From the NCBI GenBank assembly GCA_002328745.1, contig DCVQ01000010.1, positions 1 through 13,072 of the forward strand: a DNA stretch of 13,072 bases, read 5' to 3'. The DNA comes from Actinobacteria bacterium UBA2184. Its GTDB lineage: Bacteria > Actinomycetota > Coriobacteriia > Anaerosomatales > Anaerosomataceae. Under the pieces are notes generated by a model. That model did no database searches, had not been told where the DNA came from, and worked only from the letters and a program-made list of their open reading frames with translations. A program made the position numbers and the translations under genes. Shown piece after piece: positions 1-6,694 of the stretch (the first letter of the stretch is position 1; each line of letters starts with the position of its first letter).

Positions 1-684
1 CCGGTGTTCCACGACGACCAGCACGGAACGGCGATCGTGGTGCTCGCGGGTCTGCTGAACGCCCTGAAGGTGACGGGAAAGGGCACGGACGTCCGGATCG
101 CCATCTCCGGGGCCGGTGCAGCCGGTCTGGCGATCGCGCAGCTGCTCGCCGCCCGCGGGTTCGACAACTTCCGCATCGCCAACAGCAAGGGAGTCCTGTC
201 GCTGGAGAGCGCGGATGCGAACGACCATCAGCGGGAGGTCCTCGCGCTGAGCACCGCGACCGGATCGTGGGGGACCGGCGGGATGATGCTCGAGCGGGCC
301 GACGTCCTCATCGGTGTGTCGCGGGCCGGGCTGTTCTCGGCAGATGACGTGCGTCGCATGAACGAGGCCCCGATCATCTTCGCGCTGGCGAATCCCGTGC
401 CCGAGATCATGCCCGACGAAGCGCACGCGGGCGGTGCGGCCGTGGTCGCAACGGGGCGGTCCGACTTCCCGAACCAGATCAACAACGCGCTCGTCTTCCC
501 GGGCCTGTTCCGGGGGCTGCTCGACCATTCGGTCGCCGAGGTCACCGTGGCCGTGAAGCTTGCAGTCGCCGAGACGCTCGCGGGCCTTATCGAGCACCCC
601 ACAGCCGACGAGATCGTGCCATCGATCTTCGACGAGCGCGTCGTTCCCGCGATCGCTCGCGCCGTCGGCGAGTCGAGGGCGTAG
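1..684 (+). CDS. Malic enzyme, C-terminal part (5' end outside window)
   Basis: Malic enzyme oxidatively decarboxylates malate to pyruvate with NAD(P)+ in the cytoplasm. The reading frame is open from base 1 (first codon Pro), so the start lies upstream; the GTG at position 4 is an internal Val of the conserved motif VFHDDQHGTAIV and not a start. The 227 visible residues begin at that metal/substrate-binding segment and continue into a Rossmann NAD(P)-binding domain with the glycine motif GAGAAG (bases 109-126). They also include the family segments FALANPVPEI and the DFPNQINNALVFPG region (about 470-510). The length fits the second half of a short bacterial malic enzyme. The TAG at 682-684 is two bases before the fumarase alpha start, so the two are almost certainly co-transcribed. 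Cofactor preference (NAD or NADP) cannot be decided from the visible part. Confidence 0.95.
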   Translation, partial: PVFHDDQHGTAIVVLAGLLNALKVTGKGTDVRIAISGAGAAGLAIAQLLAARGFDNFRIANSKGVLSLESADANDHQREVLALSTATGSWGTGGMMLERADVLIGVSRAGLFSADDVRRMNEAPIIFALANPVPEIMPDEAHAGGAAVVATGRSDFPNQINNALVFPGLFRGLLDHSVAEVTVAVKLAVAETLAGLIEHPTADEIVPSIFDERVVPAIARAVGESRA

Positions 685-686
685 CG

Positions 687-1526
687 GTGCTCGTCGCAGC
701 CGACATCGCTCGTGCCGTAGCCGAGTCGATACCGCGAGCGGCCACGTCGCTGCGTCCCGACGTGCGCGCGGCGATCGTACAGGCGCTGGCCGCGGAGCCG
801 TCGTCTCGAGGCCGGGAGGTCCTCGGGCAGATCCTCGAGAATGCCGCCATCGCCGAGCGCGACGGCGTCCCGCTGTGCCAGGACACCGGCACGGTTTGGG
901 TATGGGTCGAGCTGGGCGCCGACGAGCGCCCCGGTGACGATCTTGCCGCGCTCGTCGACCGGGCGGTGCGGGACGCGTACGCGGAGCACGGGCTGCGCAT
1001 GAGCGTCGTGCGCGACGCGCTGTTCGATCGCACGAACACCGGCGACAACACGCCGGCGTTCCTCGACGTGACGCTCAGGCCCGGCAGCGGCGCCACGGTG
1101 CACGTGATGCTCAAGGGCGGCGGCTCGGACAACGCGAGCGCGCTCGTCATGCTCGATCCCTCGGCGGGGTCGGAGGGCGTGCGGCGCTTCGTCCTCGAGA
1201 CCGTGTCGGTCAGGGCGACGGGAGCATGCCCGCCGCTCGTCATCGGCGTCGGGGTCGGCGGCACGTTCGACACCGTCGGCAAGCTCGCGAAGCGCGCGCT
1301 GCTGCGGTCCGTGGGCTCTCCCGCGCAGAGCCCGGATGCGGCCGCCTTCGAGGCGGCGACTCTCGAGGCCGTAAACGCGCTCGGGATCGGTCCGGCCGGT
1401 CTGGGCGGCATCACCACCGCGCTCGCGGTCCACCTCGAGACGGCGCCGTGCCACATCGCGGCGCTGCCCGTTGCGGTCAATCTCGGGTGCTCGGCGATGC
1501 GCACCGTCACGGTCGAGGTCGGGTGA
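687..1526 (+). CDS. fumA: Class I fumarate hydratase, alpha (N-terminal) subunit
   Basis: This 279-residue protein is the Fe-S-cluster subunit of the two-subunit class I fumarase/tartrate dehydratase family, which interconverts fumarate and malate in the cytoplasm. The three cysteines that ligate the catalytic, oxygen-labile [4Fe-4S] cluster in this family are all visible: C64 in LCQDTG, C181 in GACPPLVIG and C268 in NLGCSAMR. Other family segments are DRTNTGDNTPAFLD and LKGGGSDNASAL. The length is normal for an alpha subunit. GTG at 687 is the start because it lies two bases after the malic enzyme stop. The protein ends in TGA one base before the ATG of an MFS transporter, not before its beta partner, which lies about 1.4 kb downstream. 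The symbol follows common usage for split class I fumarases. The related L-tartrate dehydratase (TtdA) is the main alternative; the malic enzyme neighbour favours fumarase. Confidence 0.93.
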   Translation: MLVAADIARAVAESIPRAATSLRPDVRAAIVQALAAEPSSRGREVLGQILENAAIAERDGVPLCQDTGTVWVWVELGADERPGDDLAALVDRAVRDAYAEHGLRMSVVRDALFDRTNTGDNTPAFLDVTLRPGSGATVHVMLKGGGSDNASALVMLDPSAGSEGVRRFVLETVSVRATGACPPLVIGVGVGGTFDTVGKLAKRALLRSVGSPAQSPDAAAFEAATLEAVNALGIGPAGLGGITTALAVHLETAPCHIAALPVAVNLGCSAMRTVTVEVG

Positions 1527-1527
1527 G

Positions 1528-2976
1528 ATGGAAGACATCGTCGCCATGCCTACGCAGGAGCGGAAGGCGAGCATCACCGCAGTGCTGCGCAACAAGCGCT
1601 TTCGCGCGCTGTGGCTGTCGTTGTTCGTGAGCGGTATCGGCGATTGGCTCGTCATCGGCCTGCTGATCCCGCTCGTGACCACGCTGTCCGGCGGGTCCGC
1701 GTTCGCGGTCGGCGGCATCATGATCGCCAAGATCATCCCGGCACTGCTGTTCTCGTCCCTGATCGGGGTCTTCGTCGACCGGTTCGACCGGCGGCGCCTC
1801 ATGATCGGATGCGACATCGCCCGCGCCGCGCTCACGCTGATCCTGCTGTTCACCAACAGTCTCGCGCTCATCTACCTCACCGTGCTGCTCATGGAGATGG
1901 CGTCGCTGTTCTTCCTGCCTGCGCGCAACGCGCTCATACCGCGCCTTGTGGCCGAGGAGGAGGTCGCGGTCGCCAACGGCCTCAGCTACACCACGCAGCA
2001 GGCGAGCATGCTCATCGGTCTTACGATGTCCGGCGCGATCCTCGCGGGATTCGAGGCGCTCGTGCACGTCGTGCTCGATTCGGGATGGCCGATCGTGGAC
2101 GCGCTCGTCGGGCCGTTCGCTCCTGCGCTGCTCGGCCCGCGCGCAGGCGTGATCCTCAACAGCATGACGTTCGGTGTCTCGGCCCTTCTTCTGTGGTCCA
2201 TACGCATGGACGTTCGGCCCGATCGCGATGTCGGGCGGCTCGATCTGTCGCTCATCGGTAGGGATGTGCTCGAGTCGTTCAGGTTCCTCGGCGAGCACCG
2301 TGAGCTTCGGGGTCTGCTCGTCACCATCGGTCTTGCGTTGCTCGGCGGCGGGTCCATCATCACGGTCGGCCTCGTCTACGTGCAGGAGATCCTCTCGGGC
2401 GGCGTGCCGATCCTGAGCGGCTTCCCCGCCCTCGAGCGGCTGATCGCGGCACCGCAGACCTTCGTGCTCGTGCTGCTTGCGCTCGGGATGGTGATGGGGG
2501 CGCTTCTCGTGCCCAAGCTCGCCGACCGCGTCACGCTCCAGGCGCTGTTCCTGGGGGCGGTGACGACGTTCGGTTTCGCGCTTCTCGTCTTTGCGAGCAT
2601 CGGCGTCTACTGGGTCTCGCTCGTCTTCGGCATCGTCGCGGGCTTCTGCATCGCGTGCCTCACGGTGGCGGGGAACACCTACGTGGTGCGCACGGTCTCC
2701 GACGACATCCGCGGGCGGGTGTTCACCGCGATGGAGTCCGTCATCCGCGTCTCGCTGCTGCTCTCGATGGTGGTCATCGCGCCGATCGGAGACGCGCTCG
2801 CCCGGCTGATGCGCAACGTCACCGGCGGCGCCGAGGCGGGATCGTGGCTCACCGGTCCGCGCGTGACCCTCCAGCTGGCGTCGCTCATCGTTCTCGGCGC
2901 CGCGTACTACGCGTACCGGACGCTCGAGTGGCGCTCGGATGGTGCCGTCAACGGCGCGGAGGTATCCGATGTCTGA
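1528..2976 (+). CDS. MFS transporter between the fumarase subunit genes
   Basis: This is a predicted inner-membrane major facilitator superfamily transporter of 482 residues with about 12 hydrophobic segments. After a short charged N-terminus, the first helix is followed by the loop 2-3 signature motif A, here GVFVDRFDRRR (residues 80-90). A later ARNALIPRL / NGLSYTTQQ segment resembles the EntS/MefA-like (MFS_3) exporter group. The protein is longer than the usual 400-420 residues of that group, with extra sequence around residues 175-210 and 285-315. ATG 1528 is preferred because GAGG at 1515-1518 sits nine bases upstream; ATG 1546 is a weaker in-frame alternative. The gene begins one base after the fumarase alpha stop and overlaps the fumarase beta start by 8 bases, so translation of all three is probably coupled. 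The substrate is unknown; an exporter of a C4 acid or of a toxic compound are both guesses. Confidence 0.88.
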   Translation: MEDIVAMPTQERKASITAVLRNKRFRALWLSLFVSGIGDWLVIGLLIPLVTTLSGGSAFAVGGIMIAKIIPALLFSSLIGVFVDRFDRRRLMIGCDIARAALTLILLFTNSLALIYLTVLLMEMASLFFLPARNALIPRLVAEEEVAVANGLSYTTQQASMLIGLTMSGAILAGFEALVHVVLDSGWPIVDALVGPFAPALLGPRAGVILNSMTFGVSALLLWSIRMDVRPDRDVGRLDLSLIGRDVLESFRFLGEHRELRGLLVTIGLALLGGGSIITVGLVYVQEILSGGVPILSGFPALERLIAAPQTFVLVLLALGMVMGALLVPKLADRVTLQALFLGAVTTFGFALLVFASIGVYWVSLVFGIVAGFCIACLTVAGNTYVVRTVSDDIRGRVFTAMESVIRVSLLLSMVVIAPIGDALARLMRNVTGGAEAGSWLTGPRVTLQLASLIVLGAAYYAYRTLEWRSDGAVNGAEVSDV

Positions 2977-3538
2977 GCCGGTCCGCGTGACTCTACCCGA
3001 GGAGGCGGCGCGTCTGCGCTCGCTGCCGGCGGGGACCCTGGTGCTTCTGTCGGGGGTCGTCTATACCGCGCGAGACGCCACCCACGGCCGGTTGGAAGCC
3101 GAGCTTCGCCGCGATGGCGCGCTGCCGTACGGGCTCGCCGGGCAGACGCTCTTCTACGCGGGCCCCACGCCGCCCGCGGCCGGTCGGCCCGCGGGTGCGA
3201 TCGGCCCCACGACTGCGAAGCGGATGGACGCCTGGACGCCGACGCTGCTTGCGGCCGGCATCGTCGCGACGATCGGCAAGGGCGAGCGCTCCGAAGCGGT
3301 GCGCGACGCGTGCGTGGCGCACGGCGCCGTCTACATCGCCGCGACGGGTGGCGTGGCCGCTCTGCTCGCCACCACGGTGACGTCCGCCGAGGTGGTGGCG
3401 TACCCGGAGCTCGGGACCGAGGCGCTCGTGAAGCTCGCGCTCGAGGACTTCCCCGGGTGGGTAGCCATCGACGCCGCGGGGAACGACCTGTATGCTGACG
3501 CCCGCAGTGAATGGGCGAGGACCGAAGGAAGCGTGTGA
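2969..3538 (+). CDS. fumB: Class I fumarate hydratase, beta (C-terminal) subunit
   Basis: This 189-residue protein is the partner of the alpha subunit encoded at 687-1526; both are needed for fumarase activity in the split class I enzymes. Family-typical segments are visible in order: VVYTARDATHGRL, LFYAGPTPP, GAIGPTTAKRMDAWTP (substrate-binding region), IGKGERS, AVYIAATGGVAALLA, VVAYPELGTEA and DFPGWVAIDAAGNDLY. The length is normal for a beta subunit. The start ATG 2969 has a strong GGAGGT at 2958-2963, five bases upstream, and lies inside the last codons of the MFS gene. Its TGA overlaps the GTG of tmk as GTGA. TtdB of tartrate dehydratase is the alternative. The symbol indicates the beta subunit of a split fumarase and does not mean the E. 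coli single-chain FumB. Confidence 0.93.
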   Translation: MSEPVRVTLPEEAARLRSLPAGTLVLLSGVVYTARDATHGRLEAELRRDGALPYGLAGQTLFYAGPTPPAAGRPAGAIGPTTAKRMDAWTPTLLAAGIVATIGKGERSEAVRDACVAHGAVYIAATGGVAALLATTVTSAEVVAYPELGTEALVKLALEDFPGWVAIDAAGNDLYADARSEWARTEGSV

Positions 3539-4182
3539 GCGGACTCTTCATCACGTTCGAGGGCGGCGACGGCTCCGGCAAATCGACGCAGATCGCGACC
3601 CTGGCCGCGCGCCTGCAGTCGCTCGGCGCCGACGTGCGCACGTTTCGGGAGCCGGGCGGCGTCACGCCCGATGACGCCGGCGAGCGCATACGCACGATCC
3701 TGCTCGATCCCGCGCACATGGGTCTCGACGTGCGCGCCGAGCTGCTGCTCTACGAAGCCAGCCGCGCGCAGCTCACCGCGCAGCACTACCGCCCGGCGCT
3801 CGCCGAAGGCGCGGTCGTGCTCTGCGACCGGTACGCGGATTCAAGCGTCGCCTACCAGGGCTACGGCCGCGATGTGCTGCCGGTCGACGAGGTTCGCGAG
3901 CTCAACCGCATCGCGACCGGGGGGCTCGTCCCGGATCTCACGCTGCTGCTCGACATCGAGGCCGCCGACGGGCTGGCGACCGCCAGCGCGACGGGCCCCG
4001 ACCGACTCGAGCTTGCGGGTCTGGAGTTCCACGAGCGCGTGCGCGCCGGGTACCTCGCCATCGCCGCGGCGGAGCCCGAGCGGGTGAGGCTGGTGCCGCG
4101 CGGGAGCGTCGATGAGGTCGCGGCCGCGATCTGGACGCACGTGGAGCCGCTGCTGGCGCGCGCAGGGCTGGACGCGCGGTGA
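3535..4182 (+). CDS. tmk: Thymidylate kinase
   Basis: Thymidylate kinase phosphorylates dTMP to dTDP with ATP, an essential step of dTTP synthesis. The 215-residue protein has the P-loop GGDGSGKST (residues 10-18), the dTMP-binding segment FREPGGVTPDD, the catalytic DRY motif (D98-R99-Y100) followed by SSVAYQGYGR, and the late DRLELAGLEFHERVR segment typical of bacterial Tmk. The start is taken as GTG 3535. It overlaps the fumarase beta stop (GTGA) and has AAGGA at 3525-3529, five bases upstream. ATG 3511 is in frame but lacks a Shine-Dalgarno sequence and would add eight charged residues before the conserved N-terminus. The gene is joined to holB by another GTGA overlap, a tmk-holB arrangement known in Bacillota and some Actinomycetota. 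Confidence 0.96.
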   Translation: MSGLFITFEGGDGSGKSTQIATLAARLQSLGADVRTFREPGGVTPDDAGERIRTILLDPAHMGLDVRAELLLYEASRAQLTAQHYRPALAEGAVVLCDRYADSSVAYQGYGRDVLPVDEVRELNRIATGGLVPDLTLLLDIEAADGLATASATGPDRLELAGLEFHERVRAGYLAIAAAEPERVRLVPRGSVDEVAAAIWTHVEPLLARAGLDAR

Positions 4183-5306
4183 CCGCCTGCGTCTGGGACG
4201 ATCTCCCGGGTCAGGTCCGGGCGGTCGGCTACCTGCGAAGCGCCGTCGAGTCGGGCTCGGTCGCGCACGCGTACCTCTTCGTCGGCCCCACGGGTGTCGG
4301 CAAGAAGTCGGCGGCCCGCGCGCTCGCCTGCGCCCTGTTCTGCGCGGACCCCACCGGCTGCGGATCGTGCCCGGCGTGCCACCGCGTGAAGAACGGCACG
4401 CACCCCGACCTTCACCTCGTGCGCCCGGAGGGCGTGGCGGGCTACATGGTCGAGCAGGTGCGCGGCATCACCCACGACGTGCACCTCAAGCCGATCGAGG
4501 CGCCCCGCAAGGTCTACGTGCTCGAGGACGCCGCGGGGCTCAAGGCCGAGTCGGCCAACGCCTTCCTGAAGACGCTCGAGGAACCGCCGGCCGATGTGGT
4601 GATCGTGCTGCTCGCGACCGACGTCGACGACGTGCTGCCGACCCTGGTCTCGCGCTGCCACGTCGTGCGGTTCTCGCCCGTGCCCCCGTCTCTCGCGCTC
4701 GGGCTCGTCATCGAGCGCACCGGCGCGGAGGAGAGCGACGCCCGGGCGGCGCTCGCCGCCGCCGACGGGGTCATCCCGCGCGCGATCGCGTTTCTGGCCT
4801 CTCCCGGCCGTCAGCGCGCAAGGCGCGCCATCCTCGACCTGCTCAAGCGTCTGGCCGTGATGGACGGCCACGACGTGCTGCTCGGCGCCCGCGAGCTGCT
4901 GACCGAGGTGCGGGCCCCGGTCGATGAGACCAAGACGGCGCAGGCCGACGAACTGGCGGACGCCCGCGAGTACCTCACGAAGGGCGCCGCAAGCGACATG
5001 GAGAAGCGTCACAAGCGCGAGCTCACCTTCCGCGAGCGGGAGGGCATCGCGGAGATCATGAGCGTGACGGAGAGTTGGCTCAGAGATTGCCTGGTACTCT
5101 CGCGCGGCGCCGACGAACTCATCGAGAACGCGGACGCCGCGGACGCATCGGCGGAGATCGCATCGGTCATCACCGTGCCCGCCGCGCTGGCGGCCCTGGA
5201 GGCCGTCAAGACGGCACGCTCGCGCATGGCCTATAATGTGTCTCCCCAGCTGGTCGTCGAGGCCATGCTGTTCGACATACAGGAGGTACTGCGATGCCCA
5301 CGGTAG
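4179..5306 (+). CDS. holB: DNA polymerase III delta-prime subunit
   Basis: Delta-prime is the stator of the clamp loader that opens and loads the sliding clamp. The 375-residue protein has an AAA+ N-terminal module. GPTGVGKKS (36-44) is a degenerate Walker A with Lys after the GK, as in delta-prime proteins that do not hydrolyse ATP. A zinc-finger insert has C55, C61, C64 and C67, and AFLKTLEEPP lies in the Walker B/sensor region. The SRC motif (S158-R159-C160) supplies the arginine finger to the neighbouring subunit. The C-terminal collar domain ends in the family's MAYNVSPQLVVEAM segment. The longer paralogue DnaX is excluded by length and by the degenerate P-loop. GTG 4179 is the start by its 4-base overlap with tmk. 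The last 13 bases overlap ricT. Codons TAT and AAT at 5232-5237, uncommon in this gene, create a perfect TATAAT. Confidence 0.95.
   Translation: MTACVWDDLPGQVRAVGYLRSAVESGSVAHAYLFVGPTGVGKKSAARALACALFCADPTGCGSCPACHRVKNGTHPDLHLVRPEGVAGYMVEQVRGITHDVHLKPIEAPRKVYVLEDAAGLKAESANAFLKTLEEPPADVVIVLLATDVDDVLPTLVSRCHVVRFSPVPPSLALGLVIERTGAEESDARAALAAADGVIPRAIAFLASPGRQRARRAILDLLKRLAVMDGHDVLLGARELLTEVRAPVDETKTAQADELADAREYLTKGAASDMEKRHKRELTFREREGIAEIMSVTESWLRDCLVLSRGADELIENADAADASAEIASVITVPAALAALEAVKTARSRMAYNVSPQLVVEAMLFDIQEVLRCPR
5208..5237 (+). promoter_or_regulatory. Possible internal promoter for ricT and tRNA-Thr
   Basis: A perfect -10 hexamer TATAAT lies at 5232-5237 inside the 3' end of holB. The -35 is poor: AAGACG at 5208-5213 with an 18-base spacer keeps only the GAC core. 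Transcription would start near 5244, giving ricT a leader of about 50 bases. Both codons used (TAT, AAT) are the A/T-ending choices where these genes otherwise mostly use TAC and AAC. Chance occurrence remains possible. Confidence 0.35.
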
Positions 5307-6475
5307 TGGGAGTGAAGCTACGTTTCGCCGGACGGGTGCTGTGGTTCGACCCCGCCGGCTCGGCTCCCCAGGAGGGAGACCACGTCATCGTCTCAACCGA
5401 GCGCGGCCAGGAGTTCGGCGAGGTCGTCATGGCGCCCCATGAGGTCGAGCCGGGCGAGCTGCCTGCCGAGCTCAAGCCGGTGGTGCGCATCGCCGACGAG
5501 GCCGACGTCGCGCGCGTCGAGGCGATGCACGAGCGCGAGCGCGAGGAGATGGAGACGTTCCGGCGCCTCGTCGCCAAGCACAAGCTCGAGATGAAGCCGA
5601 TCGGCGTGGAGCATCTTTTCGACGAGTCGAAGGTGGTGTTCTACTTCGCGGCCGAGGAGCGGGTGGACTTCCGCGAGCTCGTGCGCGAGCTGGCGTCGGA
5701 GTTCCACGCGCGCATCGACATGCGGCAGGTCGGCGTGAGGGACGAGGCCCGGATGATCGGCGGGCTCGGCCACTGCGGGCAGCCGCTGTGCTGCGTCCGT
5801 TTCGCGGGCGATTTCCAGCCCGTCTCCATCCGGATGGCCAAGGAGCAGGACCTGCCGCTCAACCCGTTGAAAATCAGCGGCCTGTGTGGCAGACTCATGT
5901 GCTGTTTGCGCTATGAGTACGATGCGTACAAGGATTTCAAGCAGCGTGCTCCGAAGTGCGGAACGCCGGTGGAGATGCCCACGGGCGACGGCAAGGTAGT
6001 CGCGCTGAACGTTCCCCGCGAGACGGTGACGATCCGTCCGCTGGAGGGCGGCCAGCAGGTCACCGTGCCGCTCGCGTCGCTCGACTGCAGTGCAGGCAGG
6101 GGTTGCCCGTGCAAGCTTGCCGCCGATGCGATCCCCGAGGAGGCCTCGACGGCGACGTTCGGACGCGGGACCACGCCGACGCTCCGCGAGGCCGAGCCGG
6201 GCTCGGCGGGCAACGGCACCGCGCCGCCGCAGCCGTCGCGCCGCAAGCGGAGCGGATCGCGCTCCGACGGGCCGCAGCCCGCGAGCGGCGGACAACCGCG
6301 CAAGAGCGGCGGACAGAGCGGGTCGCAGAAGAGCGGCGGCCAGAGCCAGCGGCAGAGCAAGCCGAAGCCGCAGCAGCAGGCGCCGGCGCCTGCAGAGGGT
6401 CAGAGCACGGGGAGCACCCGCCGCAGGCGGCGTCGCAGGCCCCGGCCGGAAGGCGGCGAGACGCCGCAGGCGTGA
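5294..6475 (+). CDS. ricT: RicT-like PSP1-domain protein with basic low-complexity tail
   Basis: RicT (YaaT) in Bacillus subtilis acts with RicA and RicF in an Fe-S-containing complex that stimulates RNase Y-dependent mRNA processing. The 393-residue protein carries the PSP1 core (about 1-255). Two matching Cys groups, C161/C166/C167 (GHCGQPLCC) and C198/C203/C204 (LCGRLMCC), are candidate cluster ligands. An added Cys trio follows the core: C265, C271 and C273. Beyond about residue 290 is a disordered-looking tail with three SGGQ units (331-350) and an R-rich end (R376-R382), making the protein about 100 residues longer than typical RicT. ATG 5294 has AGGAGGT at 5281-5287, six bases upstream, and overlaps holB. 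The tmk-holB-ricT order matches Bacillus except that darA, yaaR and yabA are absent here. Neither ricA nor ricF is in the window, so the RNase Y role is transferred by homology only. Confidence 0.9.
   Translation: MPTVVGVKLRFAGRVLWFDPAGSAPQEGDHVIVSTERGQEFGEVVMAPHEVEPGELPAELKPVVRIADEADVARVEAMHEREREEMETFRRLVAKHKLEMKPIGVEHLFDESKVVFYFAAEERVDFRELVRELASEFHARIDMRQVGVRDEARMIGGLGHCGQPLCCVRFAGDFQPVSIRMAKEQDLPLNPLKISGLCGRLMCCLRYEYDAYKDFKQRAPKCGTPVEMPTGDGKVVALNVPRETVTIRPLEGGQQVTVPLASLDCSAGRGCPCKLAADAIPEEASTATFGRGTTPTLREAEPGSAGNGTAPPQPSRRKRSGSRSDGPQPASGGQPRKSGGQSGSQKSGGQSQRQSKPKPQQQAPAPAEGQSTGSTRRRRRRRPRPEGGETPQA
6284..6352 (+). repeat. Short in-frame repeats encoding SGGQ units in the RicT tail
   Basis: Three imperfect copies encode SGGQ followed by polar/basic residues (residues 331-350 of RicT). 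The two better copies, 6302-6319 and 6329-6346, share 17 of 18 bases (AAGAGCGGCGGMCAGAGC). They keep the reading frame, so copy number can vary without breaking the gene. Confidence 0.7.
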
Positions 6476-6483
6476 CATGAAGG

Positions 6484-6559
6484 GCCGACGTAGCTCAGCT
6501 GGTAGAGCAGCGCACTCGTAATGCGCAGGTCAGCGGTTCGAATCCGCTCGTCGGCTCCA
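6484..6559 (+). tRNA. tRNA-Thr (anticodon CGT)
   Basis: The 76-base tRNA folds into a complete cloverleaf. The acceptor stem pairs GCCGACG with CGTCGGC and the D stem pairs GCTC with GAGC. The anticodon stem is GCGCA/TGCGC with loop CTCGTAA, putting CGT at 6517-6519. The T arm is AGCGG-TTCGAAT-CCGCT, and CCA is encoded at 6557-6559. It reads ACG threonine codons, which are frequent in this GC-rich sequence. It starts eight bases after the ricT stop, so it is probably cut from the ricT mRNA. Confidence 0.97.
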
Positions 6560-6571
6560 ACAACCACCACA

Positions 6572-6605
6572 GGCGGCTCCCGGTTCTTTCGGGGGCCGCC
6601 TTCGC
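6572..6605 (+). terminator. Likely rho-independent terminator after tRNA-Thr
   Basis: GGCGGCTCCCG (6572-6582) and CGGGGGCCGCC (6590-6600) form an 11-bp stem with one G-T wobble and the 7-base loop GTTCTTT. The following TTCGCGT is only weakly T-rich, so intrinsic termination may be incomplete; the hairpin could instead mainly protect the 3' end. Position between the tRNA and the nuo promoter region supports an operon boundary. Confidence 0.7.
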
Positions 6606-6694
6606 GTGGCGGGGAGGGGCGCGAACTCCGTTTGGGGTATCCTTGGACAGGGGTCGCGGCATGTCGAGGCGGCGCGTTAGAATACCCCACACGG

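Noticed and set aside
228..1871. Long minus-strand open frame (547 codons) opposite malic enzyme and fumarase alpha
   Set aside because: It is antisense to two well-supported enzymes, is rich in Arg/Ser/Ala and has no recognisable domain; such shadows are expected opposite GC-ending codons.
1528..2976. MFS gene as a recent mobile insertion into the fumarase pair
   Set aside because: There is no transposase, terminal repeat or target duplication, and base composition and start signals match the neighbours.
6484..6559. tRNA-Thr as an attachment site of an integrated element
   Set aside because: No integrase gene or repeat of the tRNA 3' end is present, and both flanks are ordinary housekeeping operons.
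6643..6671. TTGGAC (6643-6648) as the -35 of the nuo promoter
   Set aside because: No -10-like hexamer lies 16-19 bases downstream; the sequence there is GC-rich.
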